Shown here piece by piece: positions 33,941 through 43,148 of a stretch of DNA of 64,000 nt (the stretch's first letter is position 1; each line of letters begins with the position of its first letter). Source of the DNA: Haloarcula marina (GTDB lineage: Archaea > Halobacteriota > Halobacteria > Halobacteriales > Haloarculaceae); assembly GCF_024218775.1 (NCBI RefSeq), contig NZ_CP100404.1, forward strand, positions 434,001-498,000, given 5' to 3'. A program made the translations under genes and the position numbers. The notes under the pieces were generated by a model. It searched no databases. It was not told where the DNA came from and saw only the letters and a list, made by a program, of their open reading frames with translations.

Positions 33941-34876
33941 ATGTCTGGCTGGACCGTCGAAGACATGCCGCCGATGGACGAGCGAACCGTGGTCGTGACC
34001 GGGGCCAACAGCGGCCTCGGCTACGAGGGAACCGAAGCGTTCGCCCGGAAGGGCGCGACGGTGGTGATGGCGTGCCGGAGCGTCGACCGGGGGGAACGCG
34101 CCGCCGCCGAAATCCGCCACGCCGCCACGGGTGAGTTGGACGTGCGGGAGTGTGACCTCGCGGACCTCGACTCGGTCGCCGCCTTCGCAGAGGGCCTGCG
34201 CGAGGACTACGACGCCGTCGACGTCCTCTGTAACAACGCTGGCGTGATGGCGATTCCCCGCCAGGAGACCGCCGACGGATTCGAGATGCAGATGGGCGTG
34301 AACCACTTCGGCCACTTCGCGCTGACCGGTCGCCTCCTACCGATGCTGTCCGCGAGCGATGGCGAGGCCCGCGTCGTCACCCAGTCTTCCGGCGCACACG
34401 AGATGGGCGAGATGGACTTCTCGGACCTCCACTCCGAGCGCGACTACGGCAAGTGGGCGGCCTACGGACGGAGCAAACTGTCGAACCTCCTCTTCGCGTA
34501 CGAACTCGACCGCCGACTCGACGACCACGGCGTCGACGACGTGCTGAGCGTCGCCTGTCACCCCGGGTACGCCGACACGGACCTGCAGTTCCGCGGCCCC
34601 CGCGAGATGGGGTCGTCGCTCCGAATGGCGGGGATGAAGGTCGCCAACGCGCTGTTGGGCCAGTCGGCCGAGAAGGGCGCGCTCCCGATGCTGTACGCCG
34701 CGACGGCCGACGACGTGCTCGGCGGGGAGTTCGTCGGTCCCGACGGCCTCATGGACATGCGCGGGTACCCCGAGTTCCAGCGGTCTAACGCGGCGTCCTA
34801 CGACGAGGACGACGCCGACCGCCTCTGGACCGTCTCCGAGGCGGCGACCGGCGTCACCTACGACTTCGGTGAGTGA
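33941..34876 (+). CDS. Short-chain dehydrogenase/reductase
   Basis: Protein of 311 residues, the extended length of retinol-dehydrogenase-like SDRs. NAD(P) motif is VVVTGANSGLGYEG, then NNAGVM, and catalytic YGRSK with the upstream Ser in VTQSSGAHE. The Rossmann strand 2 ends in MACRSVDRGERAA, whose Arg favours NADP. The C-terminal tail is longer than usual and acidic. The substrate is not predictable. Confidence 0.92.
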   Translation: MSGWTVEDMPPMDERTVVVTGANSGLGYEGTEAFARKGATVVMACRSVDRGERAAAEIRHAATGELDVRECDLADLDSVAAFAEGLREDYDAVDVLCNNAGVMAIPRQETADGFEMQMGVNHFGHFALTGRLLPMLSASDGEARVVTQSSGAHEMGEMDFSDLHSERDYGKWAAYGRSKLSNLLFAYELDRRLDDHGVDDVLSVACHPGYADTDLQFRGPREMGSSLRMAGMKVANALLGQSAEKGALPMLYAATADDVLGGEFVGPDGLMDMRGYPEFQRSNAASYDEDDADRLWTVSEAATGVTYDFGE

Positions 34877-34944
34877 GACGGCGCGGCGGCGTGACCGACC
34901 GCGGCGTCCGGCCGCTTTTGTTCGTTGGACTATTGTGGAGCGGT

Positions 34945-35733
34945 ATGGACGGCACACTCGACCACACGATGATTCGCGTCGCGGACCTCGACGAATCGCT
35001 GGCGTGGTACCAGACCCACCTCGACTACGAGGAGAAAGACCGCTACGAGGGCGATGGGTTCACCATCGTCTACCTCGGTCCCGAGGAGATGCACGAGGAC
35101 GGTGCGATGCTGGAGATTACCCACAACGAGGGCGAGACGCCCGAAATCGGGGACGCGTGGGGCCACATCGCCGTGCGAGTCCCCGAGGGGGAACTCGAAT
35201 CGGCCTACGAGCAACTGATGGACGAAGGCGTCGCGGACTACCGCGACCCCGAGTCCTGCGGCGGCCGCTACGCCTTCGTGAAAGACCCCGACGGCCACGA
35301 AATCGAACTCGTCCAGCGCGACCACGGCGCGAAGTGGTCGCTCGACCACACGATGATTCGCGTCACGGACGCCGACGAAGCGCTCGGGTTCTGGACCCGG
35401 AAGTTCGGCTACGACGAGGTGGGCCGCTGGGAGGCCGACACCTTCGCGAACTACTTCGTCGAACCAACCGACGCCGCCCCCGAGGCGATGTCCGTCGAAC
35501 TCACGTACAACTACGACGGCCGCTCCTACGAGATGGGCGACGGGTGGGGCCACCTCTGTGTCAGGCTCGACGACCTACAGGACGACTGGGACCAGCTGAT
35601 GACCCGGGAGGCCGAGGACTACCGCGACCCCGAGAGCTGTGACGACCTGTACGCGTTCACCAAGGACCCCGACGGCCACGAGATAGAACTGCTCGAGCGG
35701 GACCCCGAGGCGGACTCGCTGTTCCCGTTCTGA
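34945..35733 (+). CDS. Two-domain glyoxalase (VOC family)
   Basis: Protein of 262 residues built from two VOC modules. Each begins LDHTMIRVxDxDE and ends in DPDGHEIELxxRD, so it is a tandem duplicate of a lactoylglutathione-lyase-like unit. Metal ligands His, Glu, His and Glu recur (for example DHTMIR, MLEITHN, GHIAVR, IELVQR). Methylglyoxal detoxification is the likely role, using the haloarchaeal thiol in place of glutathione. The start at 34945 is the family's normal beginning. Confidence 0.88.
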   Translation: MDGTLDHTMIRVADLDESLAWYQTHLDYEEKDRYEGDGFTIVYLGPEEMHEDGAMLEITHNEGETPEIGDAWGHIAVRVPEGELESAYEQLMDEGVADYRDPESCGGRYAFVKDPDGHEIELVQRDHGAKWSLDHTMIRVTDADEALGFWTRKFGYDEVGRWEADTFANYFVEPTDAAPEAMSVELTYNYDGRSYEMGDGWGHLCVRLDDLQDDWDQLMTREAEDYRDPESCDDLYAFTKDPDGHEIELLERDPEADSLFPF

Positions 35734-35789
35734 CCCGCCCGACCGGAAGACGCCCACTTTTTCCACGGATGCGGGTGTAGCCCCGGCCG

Positions 35790-36863
35790 ATGCAACCCGT
35801 CGAAATCGCCCTCAGACTGCTGGCCGGTATCGGCCTCATCCTCGCGAACGGCTTCTTCGTCGCCATCGAGTTCGCGCTCACGCGGGCCCGGCAGTTCACC
35901 GAAGACGAGTTCGTCCGCGACGGCCACCCCGCCCTAGAGCGGGCGTGGGCGATGACCGACGACCTCGAAATCTACCTCACCACCTGTCAGGTCGGCATCA
36001 CCGCCTCCTCCATCGCGGTCGGTATCGTCGCCGAACCCGCGCTGGCGGCGCTGTTCGAACCGGCCTTCGCCGGGTCGCGGCTGGCGGGTATCGGCCTCGG
36101 CGCGGGACTGGCCTTCCTCGTCATCAACCTCGTCCACCTGACCCACGGCGAGCAGACGCCGACCTACCTCGGGGTCGAGCGAGCGCGGTTCGTCTGTCGG
36201 TACGGGTCCGGGCCGCTGTACTGGTTCAACTGGCTCATCTCGCCGCTCATCACGCTCGGCGACGCCGTCGCGAAGTGGACGCTGAAACTGTTCGGCGTCG
36301 AGATGACGGGTGCGTGGCTCGAAACCGAGGAGGACGTTATCGAGTCCCGTGCGGACCTCCGGAACAAACTCGGGAACGTCCTCGAAGAAGGCGACCTCCC
36401 GGAGGAACGGCGCGAGGAAGTGCTGGCGGCGCTTCACGTCGGCGACCAGCAAGTTCGGGACGTGATGGTCCCCATCGAGGACGTGGTGGCGCTGTCGACG
36501 ACCGACGACGAGGAGACGAACGCCCGGCGGGTCGCCGAGACGCCCCACACCCGTTATCCGCTGGTCGGCGAGGACTTCGAGACGTTCCTCGGTATCGTCT
36601 ACGTCCCCGAACTGGTCCGGGAACGCGGCGAGGGGGCGTTACTGGACGGCGTGGACCTCGAAGCGGTCGCCGCGCCGCCGATGACCGTGACGGCCGACAC
36701 GAGCGTCAGCGACGCTATCGACCGCTTCCAGGCCGAACGACAGGAACTCGCGCTGGTCGTCGCAGACGGCGAGGTGGTCGGCCTCGTCACCGTCACCGAC
36801 GCCTTCGAGGCCGTCGTCGGCGACATCCAAGACCCGATGGACGCCGAGGCGGGCGTGCCTTAG
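35790..36863 (+). CDS. CNNM/CorC-family membrane protein (DUF21 + CBS)
   Basis: Protein of 357 residues. The N-terminal DUF21 region has three to four spans (residues 8-28, 68-90, 100-120, 135-155), including the small-residue motif ANGFFVAIEFAL. A Bateman module of two CBS domains spans about 205-350 (HVGDQQVRDVMVPIEDVVAL; then VADGEVVGLVTVTDAFEAVV). Homologues transport or regulate Mg2+. The usual CorC_HlyC domain at the end is absent, which is common in archaeal members. Its stop overlaps the convergent cupin gene by 4 bp. Confidence 0.9.
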   Translation: MQPVEIALRLLAGIGLILANGFFVAIEFALTRARQFTEDEFVRDGHPALERAWAMTDDLEIYLTTCQVGITASSIAVGIVAEPALAALFEPAFAGSRLAGIGLGAGLAFLVINLVHLTHGEQTPTYLGVERARFVCRYGSGPLYWFNWLISPLITLGDAVAKWTLKLFGVEMTGAWLETEEDVIESRADLRNKLGNVLEEGDLPEERREEVLAALHVGDQQVRDVMVPIEDVVALSTTDDEETNARRVAETPHTRYPLVGEDFETFLGIVYVPELVRERGEGALLDGVDLEAVAAPPMTVTADTSVSDAIDRFQAERQELALVVADGEVVGLVTVTDAFEAVVGDIQDPMDAEAGVP

Positions 36864-37162
36864 CGGGGCGGCGTGTAGAAGTTGACCGTCTCCAGGGGCG
36901 CGTCGCCGTCGTTCTCGATGCCGTGTCGCTCGCCCGCTTCGATGCGGAGCAAGTCGCCCGCGTCGATACGTTGGGTGTCGCCGTCGACGGTGACGAGGCC
37001 GGTCCCCGAGACGACGAACAGCCACTGGTCGCTGTCGGCGTGGTAGTTGTCGGGACCGCCGACCGCTCGTCCGGGGTCGACGGTCATCTCGGCGGCCTGT
37101 GCCTCGTCGGTGTCCATGACGACCTCGAAGTAGCGGTCGAAGTCGAGGTGTGTCCGCTCCAT
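36860..37162 (-). CDS. Small cupin-domain protein
   Basis: Protein of 100 residues forming one cupin barrel. The metal motif is in DNYHADSDQWLFVVSGTGLV (residues about 38-57), with a single His plus a later GERHGIEND motif supplying His, so a metal site is likely. No enzyme type can be named. The ATG at 37162 starts at MERTHLDFD; upstream in-frame codons lie in the shared promoter gap. Confidence 0.85.
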   Translation of the reverse strand: MERTHLDFDRYFEVVMDTDEAQAAEMTVDPGRAVGGPDNYHADSDQWLFVVSGTGLVTVDGDTQRIDAGDLLRIEAGERHGIENDGDAPLETVNFYTPPR

Positions 37163-37281
37163 GTCGGCGGTTCGACCGGGGACGGGGAGTGCGTTTCGGC
37201 CCCCGGCGGCGGGTCCCGCGGGTCGCCGCCGACCGCTCGCGGTCGGACAGGGCGGGCAGAATCGGCACAAACGATAGGTCG

Positions 37282-37992
37282 ATGGCGTCCCGAGCGGCAC
37301 CCGTGACTAGGCGAGCGGTGGAAGACGGGTTCGAGACGTACCTCTCGGACCTCGTCGACGAGACGTACGCGGCGTTCGACGTGGCCGCCGTCCTCCGTGG
37401 GTCACGGAGCGGCGGCAGTCGCGCGGTGAGCAAACTCCTGAAGAACAGTCGGCCGCTGGAACGCCGGGTCGTCCGGCCGAAACTCCGCGAGTACCAGCGG
37501 ACGATTCTCAGGCAGTTCGACTCGGTACTCGACTACGCGGCCGACGACGCCCCTTTCGAGGACTACGCCGACGAGGTGTTACGCCGCGACCTCTACTGGG
37601 ACGCGCTTCGTCCCCGCGTCCGCGGCGAGCGACGGGAGGCCGTCCGGGAGCGACTACTGGCCCGTCAGCGCGCGTTCGGCGACGACCTCGCACCGCTGGT
37701 CGCGGCCGACAGCGACGACTTCTGGGACGCGGTCGTCGAGGCGTACGACCGCGAGGCGGCAATCGACCTCGTCGAGACCCACTTCGTGTTCAGCACGCCC
37801 CTGCGCGAGGAGCGGAACGCCTTCGCCTTCGAGCTAGAAATCGACCCCGGCGAGGTGTTGGGCGGTCTCGCGCGGGCGCTGCCGTCGCTCGACGTTGAGT
37901 TCACAGACGAAGCGATTCGGTCGATGCGGCGGGCCGAACGGACGGTCATTCCGCGGGCGAAGCGCGACGTAAACGACGCCTTCGATGAGTGA
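37282..37992 (+). CDS. Hypothetical haloarchaeal protein
   Basis: Protein of 236 residues, mostly helical and highly charged, without signal or spans. The N-terminal half is basic for a haloarchaeon (KLLKNSRPLERRVVRPKLRE), which may indicate contact with nucleic acid or membrane lipids. The C-terminal part has strand-rich FAFELEIDPGEVLGGLARAL. I do not recognise a family. A strong 11-bp hairpin lies just past its stop codon. Confidence 0.7.
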   Translation: MASRAAPVTRRAVEDGFETYLSDLVDETYAAFDVAAVLRGSRSGGSRAVSKLLKNSRPLERRVVRPKLREYQRTILRQFDSVLDYAADDAPFEDYADEVLRRDLYWDALRPRVRGERREAVRERLLARQRAFGDDLAPLVAADSDDFWDAVVEAYDREAAIDLVETHFVFSTPLREERNAFAFELEIDPGEVLGGLARALPSLDVEFTDEAIRSMRRAERTVIPRAKRDVNDAFDE

Positions 37993-38398
37993 GGGCGTCG
38001 TCACTCGTCAGGTGTCGGACGATGGCACCGCGCCGGGGGAAGGCGCGGTGCCGATGGCATGGATTGGTGCACGTGACGGCCCCTGACACGAAGGCGGTCA
38101 CGTTCTGACTGACGACGGCAGGCATCGGTCGACCACGGAAACGGTTGTAGACTCCATCGGTGTGGGTCACCGCGACCGGCCTGTGGTGGGGGAAAGTGGC
38201 CGGGTGCGGTGTCGGCGACGACCTGCCAGTGATGTCCACTCGCCACTCCGATAAATAATCTACGGAAAATGTTACTTTCAATCCGAGTAAGTTCTTTCAC
38301 GTCACGAACCGCCGATAGCTCACTCTAGACGAGCGTGAAACCGTTCACGAAACAAGTCAGAAATAGTATGTTTGTGTCTCTCCGATGACCCTTCCGGC
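37993..38398. other. 406-bp convergent gap without a confident gene
   Basis: Lies between 3' ends of two convergent genes. It begins with a strong hairpin (38024-38052) and becomes AT-rich from about 38250. Open frames here start with rare codons or have biased, shadow-like composition; I call none of them. Confidence 0.6.
38024..38052 (+). terminator. Perfect 11-bp hairpin after the 37282 gene
   Basis: GGCACCGCGCC and GGCGCGGTGCC pair fully around a 7-nt loop (GGGGGAA), starting 31 bp past the stop codon. No T-run follows, so it may be a factor-dependent terminator, an RNA-stability element or a protein site. Confidence 0.45.
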
Positions 38399-39106
38399 TC
38401 ACTCGATGGCCGCAAAGGCGACTTCGACGAGTTCGGGGTCGTAGGTCCAGACCCCGCGATATCGGTCCGCTGACTGCTGTTCGGCCACCAGTGCGCAGTT
38501 CTGCGCGCCGGTTCCCTCGTCGTCGAACAGGATGAACCAGTAGCGTTCGAGTTCCCCGTCGATGGCGTGGACGGTCAGCGGTGCGTCGTCGAGGTGGGTC
38601 GTATCGCCCTCGGGCGGGACGTAGACGTGGATGTCGATGCGGGTGGCGTTCGCCATCTCGCGGTAGAGGTCGGCCTGCGCTTCGAACGCGGCGCTGGACT
38701 GGAAGCCGACGTGCAGGCGGCCGCGCCCCAGTCGCCACGCGCGCTCTTCGAGTTCGCGCGATGTCGCCAGCAACTGTCGCCGGTCGAGCGAGACGAACAC
38801 GGTGTTGTCGAGCAACTCGTAGATGGCGCGGTACGCGGGGTCGAGGTCGTCTAACTCGGTCGGTCGGCGAATCGGCGGCGCGAGAAAGGCGAGGAGGTCG
38901 GTGAGCGAGACGGCCCCTCGGAACCCCGAACCGTCCCGGATGACGACGAACGCGTCCGCGCTGAGAGCGGGAATCTCCCGGCGGTAGACGTCCAGATTTC
39001 GGGTCGCCAGCGCGTCCGCGAGGTCCGTCCCCTCGTCACCGGGTGCGTAGACGACGACGCGCTTGCGGTCGTCGGCGGCCGCGGTGAGAATCGTGCCGAG
39101 GGACAT
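38399..39106 (-). CDS. DICT sensory-domain protein
   Basis: Protein of 235 residues. The pattern RRPTELDDLDPAYRAIYELL, then FVSLDRRQLLATSRELEERA and LHVGFQSSAAFEAQADLYRE is that of DICT sensory domains found across haloarchaea, often near wHTH proteins and gas-vesicle or bacteriorhodopsin regulators. The ligand is unknown. It is followed 10 bp upstream by a DUF7344-type wHTH gene on the same strand, so the two probably act as sensor and DNA-binding partner. Confidence 0.85.
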   Translation of the reverse strand: MSLGTILTAAADDRKRVVVYAPGDEGTDLADALATRNLDVYRREIPALSADAFVVIRDGSGFRGAVSLTDLLAFLAPPIRRPTELDDLDPAYRAIYELLDNTVFVSLDRRQLLATSRELEERAWRLGRGRLHVGFQSSAAFEAQADLYREMANATRIDIHVYVPPEGDTTHLDDAPLTVHAIDGELERYWFILFDDEGTGAQNCALVAEQQSADRYRGVWTYDPELVEVAFAAIE

Positions 39107-39116
39107 GGGTTCGGGG

Positions 39117-39533
39117 TCAGTCCTCGGCCCACCCGTACAACTCCGCGAGTCGTTCGTACTCGCTGGCGAATTCGAACAGGTCGTCGAGGGGGTCCGGAAT
39201 CGACGCGAGGCGCACCTCGTCGGTGTCCTCGTCGTAGTGGACCAGTCCCATCTCGGAGAGAAGCGGCAGATGCGCGTGGACGAGTTCTATCTTCACCTGC
39301 GCCCACTCGTCTGGACCGGTCGGTCCATCGGCGGTGGCCCGCCACCCGACGAGCATATCGGTCACCTCCTCGAGGTCCATCGGCCCCTGCACGCTCAGGA
39401 GGGAGAGCACCCGACGGCGCTTCTCGTTCGCTAACGCCTTGAACAGTTCGTCGGGCGGCGGTCCCGAGGTATCGTCGCCCATCGCCGTCTCGTCGAGCGA
39501 AAGTCGCCCTCGGGAGTCGTCTTCCTCCGTCAT
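39117..39533 (-). CDS. DUF7344-type winged-helix regulator
   Basis: Protein of 138 residues. The core PPPDELFKALANEKRRRVLS, then DLEEVTDML and ELVHAHLPLLSEMGLVHYDE is an ArsR-like winged helix of the haloarchaeal DUF7344 group. It lacks obvious metal-binding Cys. A DICT protein follows 10 bp downstream in the same operon, suggesting a paired signalling unit. The ATG at 39533 avoids an upstream start whose codons fall in the promoter. Confidence 0.85.
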   Translation of the reverse strand: MTEEDDSRGRLSLDETAMGDDTSGPPPDELFKALANEKRRRVLSLLSVQGPMDLEEVTDMLVGWRATADGPTGPDEWAQVKIELVHAHLPLLSEMGLVHYDEDTDEVRLASIPDPLDDLFEFASEYERLAELYGWAED

Positions 39534-39617
39534 ACGTATCACATGCCACAACTACGATAGATTGCGTAATAGGTGTTGTTCTAGTTTAAAGCTCAGCACG
39601 CGTATCTGTCGCCGCGT

Positions 39618-40940
39618 TCACTCCTGATAGGGCCAATCGCCGGTGATTCGCATCCCCTCGGCAAGCCTCTCCGCTTCGAGTGCGGCGGCGATGTCGTCGG
39701 GCGAGCGGTGGTCGACCGTCGTTTCGGTCAGGGTCAGCGCGAGTTCGGTCACCAGGACGGCTTGCTCGCGCAGGGTACGGACTTCGAGTTTCTCCAGCGT
39801 GTCGGCGTGCGTGTGGCCCCATCCGCGCCCGAGTTTGCCCGTCTCGCTCATCACGTGGATGCCGGGGACGCCCCACCGGACGAACGGCCAGTGGTCGCTG
39901 TGCGGACTCTGTTCGGGGCTCGCGGTGAGCGGGTGGTCGAACGCGTCGGCGACCGACTCGACGGCGGCGTCGAGGGCGTCGAACCCGTGGGTGAAACACT
40001 CCACCGTCCGCCCGCGGACGACGCCGTCGAGGTTGAGAACCGCCCGAACCGAATCGAGGGCACGCTCGTCGGCCAGTCGGTGGGACCCGACCAGTCCCAC
40101 CTCCTCGGCCCCGAAGGCGACGAACTCGACGCGGGTCGACAACTCGTCCTCGCGGGCGGCGAGCGTCCGGGCGAGTTCGACGACCAGCGCCGTCCCCGCG
40201 CCGTTGTCGCTGGCGCCCTCGGCGATATCGTGGGCGTCGACGTGGCTGGTCACCAGCACTCGCTCGTCGGTGTCGGGGCCGAGTTCCGCGTGGACGTTCT
40301 GACTCGTCGCGTCGGGCGTCTCGCAGTCGACGGCGACGGTCACGGGGTCGCCCGCGTAGCGGCGGGCCAGTCGCGCCCCCGTCTCGTTGGCGACGCCGAC
40401 GGCGGGTACCTCGCCGATGGGGGCGTCCTCGGTTCCGACGCTCCCCGTCGGCGGGAGCATCCCGTCGACGTGATTCCGGTAGACGAACGCCGCCGCGCCC
40501 GCCTCGACGGCGTGGTAGAACTTCTCTCGGCGGTGGATGTAGCGGTCGTACCACTCGGGTACGTCCGACCGGACCATTACCACCTTTCCCTCGCAGTCGG
40601 TTTCCGCGAAGTCCTCGGGGAGGCCGTAGCCCGCGTCGACGAACTCGCCGGTCGCCGCCCCGGCGGGCGAGCGCGGGAGCGCGATGACCTCGTGGGCGGC
40701 GCTCGCCACCGTCTCCTCACCGACCGCGAGACGACTGTCACCGCGGACCCAGCCCTGTATCTCGAACGGTTCGAGGCGGGCGTCCTCGGCGTATTCTGCT
40801 AACGCGTCGCGGGTCGCTTCGGCCGCGGCGCGTTCGCCCTCGCTCCCGGCCATCCGGTCGCCGATGTCGACGAGCGTCTCCAAGTGCGACCAGCCTACGT
40901 CGCTGGTGAACGTCTCGCCTATCCACGCTGTGTCGGTCAT
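39618..40940 (-). CDS. M28-family metallopeptidase with PA insert
   Basis: Protein of 440 residues without a signal peptide. The two-zinc peptidase motifs are in order: VTSHVDAHD, EGASDNGAGTA, FVAFGAEEVGLVGSH, NLDGVV and the late GWGHTHADTLEKL. Between about residues 120 and 235 a protease-associated domain is inserted (KVVMVRSDVPEWYDRYIHRR). M28 members are aminopeptidases or carboxypeptidases. The start at 40940 is the usual family N-terminus; a longer open frame upstream is a shadow of the alcohol dehydrogenase gene. Confidence 0.9.
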   Translation of the reverse strand: MTDTAWIGETFTSDVGWSHLETLVDIGDRMAGSEGERAAAEATRDALAEYAEDARLEPFEIQGWVRGDSRLAVGEETVASAAHEVIALPRSPAGAATGEFVDAGYGLPEDFAETDCEGKVVMVRSDVPEWYDRYIHRREKFYHAVEAGAAAFVYRNHVDGMLPPTGSVGTEDAPIGEVPAVGVANETGARLARRYAGDPVTVAVDCETPDATSQNVHAELGPDTDERVLVTSHVDAHDIAEGASDNGAGTALVVELARTLAAREDELSTRVEFVAFGAEEVGLVGSHRLADERALDSVRAVLNLDGVVRGRTVECFTHGFDALDAAVESVADAFDHPLTASPEQSPHSDHWPFVRWGVPGIHVMSETGKLGRGWGHTHADTLEKLEVRTLREQAVLVTELALTLTETTVDHRSPDDIAAALEAERLAEGMRITGDWPYQE

Positions 40941-41012
40941 GCCCGCACGTGGGTGGCCGACGGCTTTGAAACTGCCCCCGCTGTTTTCAGGCCCGCCCGC
41001 GAACGACGACCT

Positions 41013-42074
41013 ATGCGCGCCGCAGTCCTCGAATCGTACGGCGACCCGCTCGCAATCCGCGACATCGACCCGCCGACGCCCGACCCCGACGGGGCCGTCG
41101 TCGCCGTCGAGGCCTGCGGCATCTGCCGGAGCGACTGGCACGCGTGGCGGGGCCACGGCGAGTGGGCCGACGACGACGTGCCGCTGGGACAGGTGCTCGG
41201 CCACGAACCGGCCGGGCGGGTCGTCGAGACGGGCGAGCGGGTCCGCTCGATAGCGGTCGGCGACCGCGTCGTCGTGCCGTTCAACCTCGGCGACGGCACG
41301 TGTCGCCACTGCCGGAACGGCCACGGGAACGTCTGTGCCGACGGGTGGGCGCTCGGATTCGAGCGCGACGCCCCCGGTGCGTTCGCCGAGCGAGTGGCGG
41401 TTCCGCGGGCCGAGTACAACCTCACCGAACTCCCCGACGCCGTCGACTTCGACGCGGCGGCGGCGCTGGGCTGTCGGTACGTCACCGCTTACCACGCCCT
41501 CGCACACCGGGCCGACGTTGCCACCGGGGAACGCGTCGCCGTCCACGGATGTGGCGGCCTCGGACTCGCGGCCGTCCAGTTGGCCGCGGCGATGGGCGCG
41601 CGCGTCGTCGCCGTTGACCTGCGGGACGGACCGCTCCAACTGGCGCGTGACCTCGGGGCCGCGGCCACCGTCGACGCGTCGGCCACCGAAGACGTGCCGG
41701 CGGCGATTCACGACGCGACCGACGGCGGGGCACACGTCTCCATGGACGCGCTCGGGCGCGCGGAGACGTGCCGGAACAGCGTCCGCTCGCTCCGCCCGCG
41801 CGGGCGACACGTCCAGGTGGGCCTGACCACCGAGGCCGAACGGGGCGAGGTGGCTCTCCCGACCGACTGGATGACCCGCTGGGACGTGGACTTCCTCGGG
41901 TCCCGCGGGATGCCGCCGTCGCGGTACGACGAACTGCTGGCGCTCGTGGCCGACGGGACGGTCGACCCCGGCGAACTGGTCACCCGCCGCGTCGGACTGG
42001 CGGACGTGTCGGACCGCCTCGCCGCGATGACGGACTACGGAACCGTCGGCGTGGAGGTCGTCACGGCGCTCTGA
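41013..42074 (+). CDS. Zinc-dependent alcohol dehydrogenase
   Basis: Protein of 353 residues of the medium-chain dehydrogenase family. Catalytic zinc ligands are in CGICRSDWH and GHEPAG; the structural-zinc lobe (GTCRHCRNGHGNVC) retains three of the four Cys in a modified spacing. NAD-binding motif is VHGCGGLGLAA with Asp at the end of strand 2 (VVAVDL), favouring NAD. The substrate is unknown. Its 3' end overlaps the convergent Gfo/Idh/MocA gene by 14 bp. Its position beside the sugar locus may be coincidental. Confidence 0.9.
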   Translation: MRAAVLESYGDPLAIRDIDPPTPDPDGAVVAVEACGICRSDWHAWRGHGEWADDDVPLGQVLGHEPAGRVVETGERVRSIAVGDRVVVPFNLGDGTCRHCRNGHGNVCADGWALGFERDAPGAFAERVAVPRAEYNLTELPDAVDFDAAAALGCRYVTAYHALAHRADVATGERVAVHGCGGLGLAAVQLAAAMGARVVAVDLRDGPLQLARDLGAAATVDASATEDVPAAIHDATDGGAHVSMDALGRAETCRNSVRSLRPRGRHVQVGLTTEAERGEVALPTDWMTRWDVDFLGSRGMPPSRYDELLALVADGTVDPGELVTRRVGLADVSDRLAAMTDYGTVGVEVVTAL

Positions 42075-43074
42075 GGTCGTCGACTTCGAGCGTCACGCCG
42101 CGCTCGGTGGCCTCGTAGGCGCTTTCGAGGAAGGCCGTCACCGCGAGACCGTACTCGCCGGTGACGACTGACTCCGCCGTGCCTTCGACGGCATCGACGA
42201 AGTTGCGGAGTTTTTCGCGGGTCAGCGTCTCGAAGTCCCGGGCTTCGGTGATTTCGACTCGACGCGTCGACTCCGGCGTCGTGACGGTCAACGTCCCGTC
42301 CCGAAGCGAGATGTGCCCCTCACTCCCCCAGATGGTCAGGCCGTCGTCGGGCACGATGTCGGTGCCGTCGCCGCAGACACAGACCGAGGCGGTGATGCGC
42401 TGGCCGTTCCGGTCAAGCGTCGCCGCCAGCGCGCTGTTTACGTCCACGTCGTGGCCCTGCTTGTCGGCGATGCCGGTGACGGCGGCCGGTTCCGCGTCGA
42501 GCGTCCACAGCATCGCATCGACGAGGTGGGTCCCCGAGTCGAACAGTTCGCCGCCGCCGGACAGGCCGGGGTTGGTGCGCCAGGTTCCCGCCTGCAGGTC
42601 TATCCAGTCCTGTCCGAGGTAGGCGTTGACGGCCGTGGGAGTACCGATTGTGCCGGTGTCGACGAGGCGGCGCAGTTCCCGGAACAACGGGTCGAAGTGC
42701 CGCTGGAAGCCGACCTGCAACACCAGGCCTCGCTCGTCGGCCGTCGCGACCAGTTCCCGCGCCGTCGCCAGTTCCGTCGTCAGCGGCTTCTCGACGAAGA
42801 CGTGACAGTCGGCGTCCATCGCGGCCATCGCTTGCTCGTGGTGGAGCGTGTGGGGCGTACAGACGCTGACGGCTTCGAGTTCGTCCTCGTGGGCGGCGAG
42901 CAAGTCGGCGGTCGATTCGTAGGCGGGCCGGTCGAACTCGGCTTCGAACGTCTCGCGAGCGTCGGGCGAAACGTCGACGCCGCCGACGAGAGTCACGTCG
43001 TCGAACGACGCGTAGTGGGCACATTCTCGGCGGCCGAGTCCACCGAGTCCGAGGGCGGCGATAGTGACGGTCAT
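42061..43074 (-). CDS. Gfo/Idh/MocA-family oxidoreductase
   Basis: Protein of 337 residues. The N-terminal Rossmann motif is IAALGLGGLGRRE, and the family's catalytic lysine is in the FVEKPLTT motif. The later FDSGTHLVDAMLW contributes the second conserved element. Members oxidise or reduce sugars and inositols with NAD(P). It lies 75 bp from the TrmB-type regulator, on the same strand and just outside the fructan cluster, and could use a product of that pathway; this is positional inference. Confidence 0.9.
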   Translation of the reverse strand: MTVTIAALGLGGLGRRECAHYASFDDVTLVGGVDVSPDARETFEAEFDRPAYESTADLLAAHEDELEAVSVCTPHTLHHEQAMAAMDADCHVFVEKPLTTELATARELVATADERGLVLQVGFQRHFDPLFRELRRLVDTGTIGTPTAVNAYLGQDWIDLQAGTWRTNPGLSGGGELFDSGTHLVDAMLWTLDAEPAAVTGIADKQGHDVDVNSALAATLDRNGQRITASVCVCGDGTDIVPDDGLTIWGSEGHISLRDGTLTVTTPESTRRVEITEARDFETLTREKLRNFVDAVEGTAESVVTGEYGLAVTAFLESAYEATERGVTLEVDDLRAP

Positions 43075-43148
43075 ACCGAAGTCGACGGCTATCGGGGGGA
43101 TAAAACTCACCGCCGGGTGGGGATGGGTTCCCGCCGACCCCGACTCGC

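Noticed and set aside
37946-38281. A 111-codon minus-strand frame in the 38-kb gap
   Set aside because: It opens with a rare start codon, overlaps a strong hairpin and the end of a real gene, and shows no protein-like pattern.
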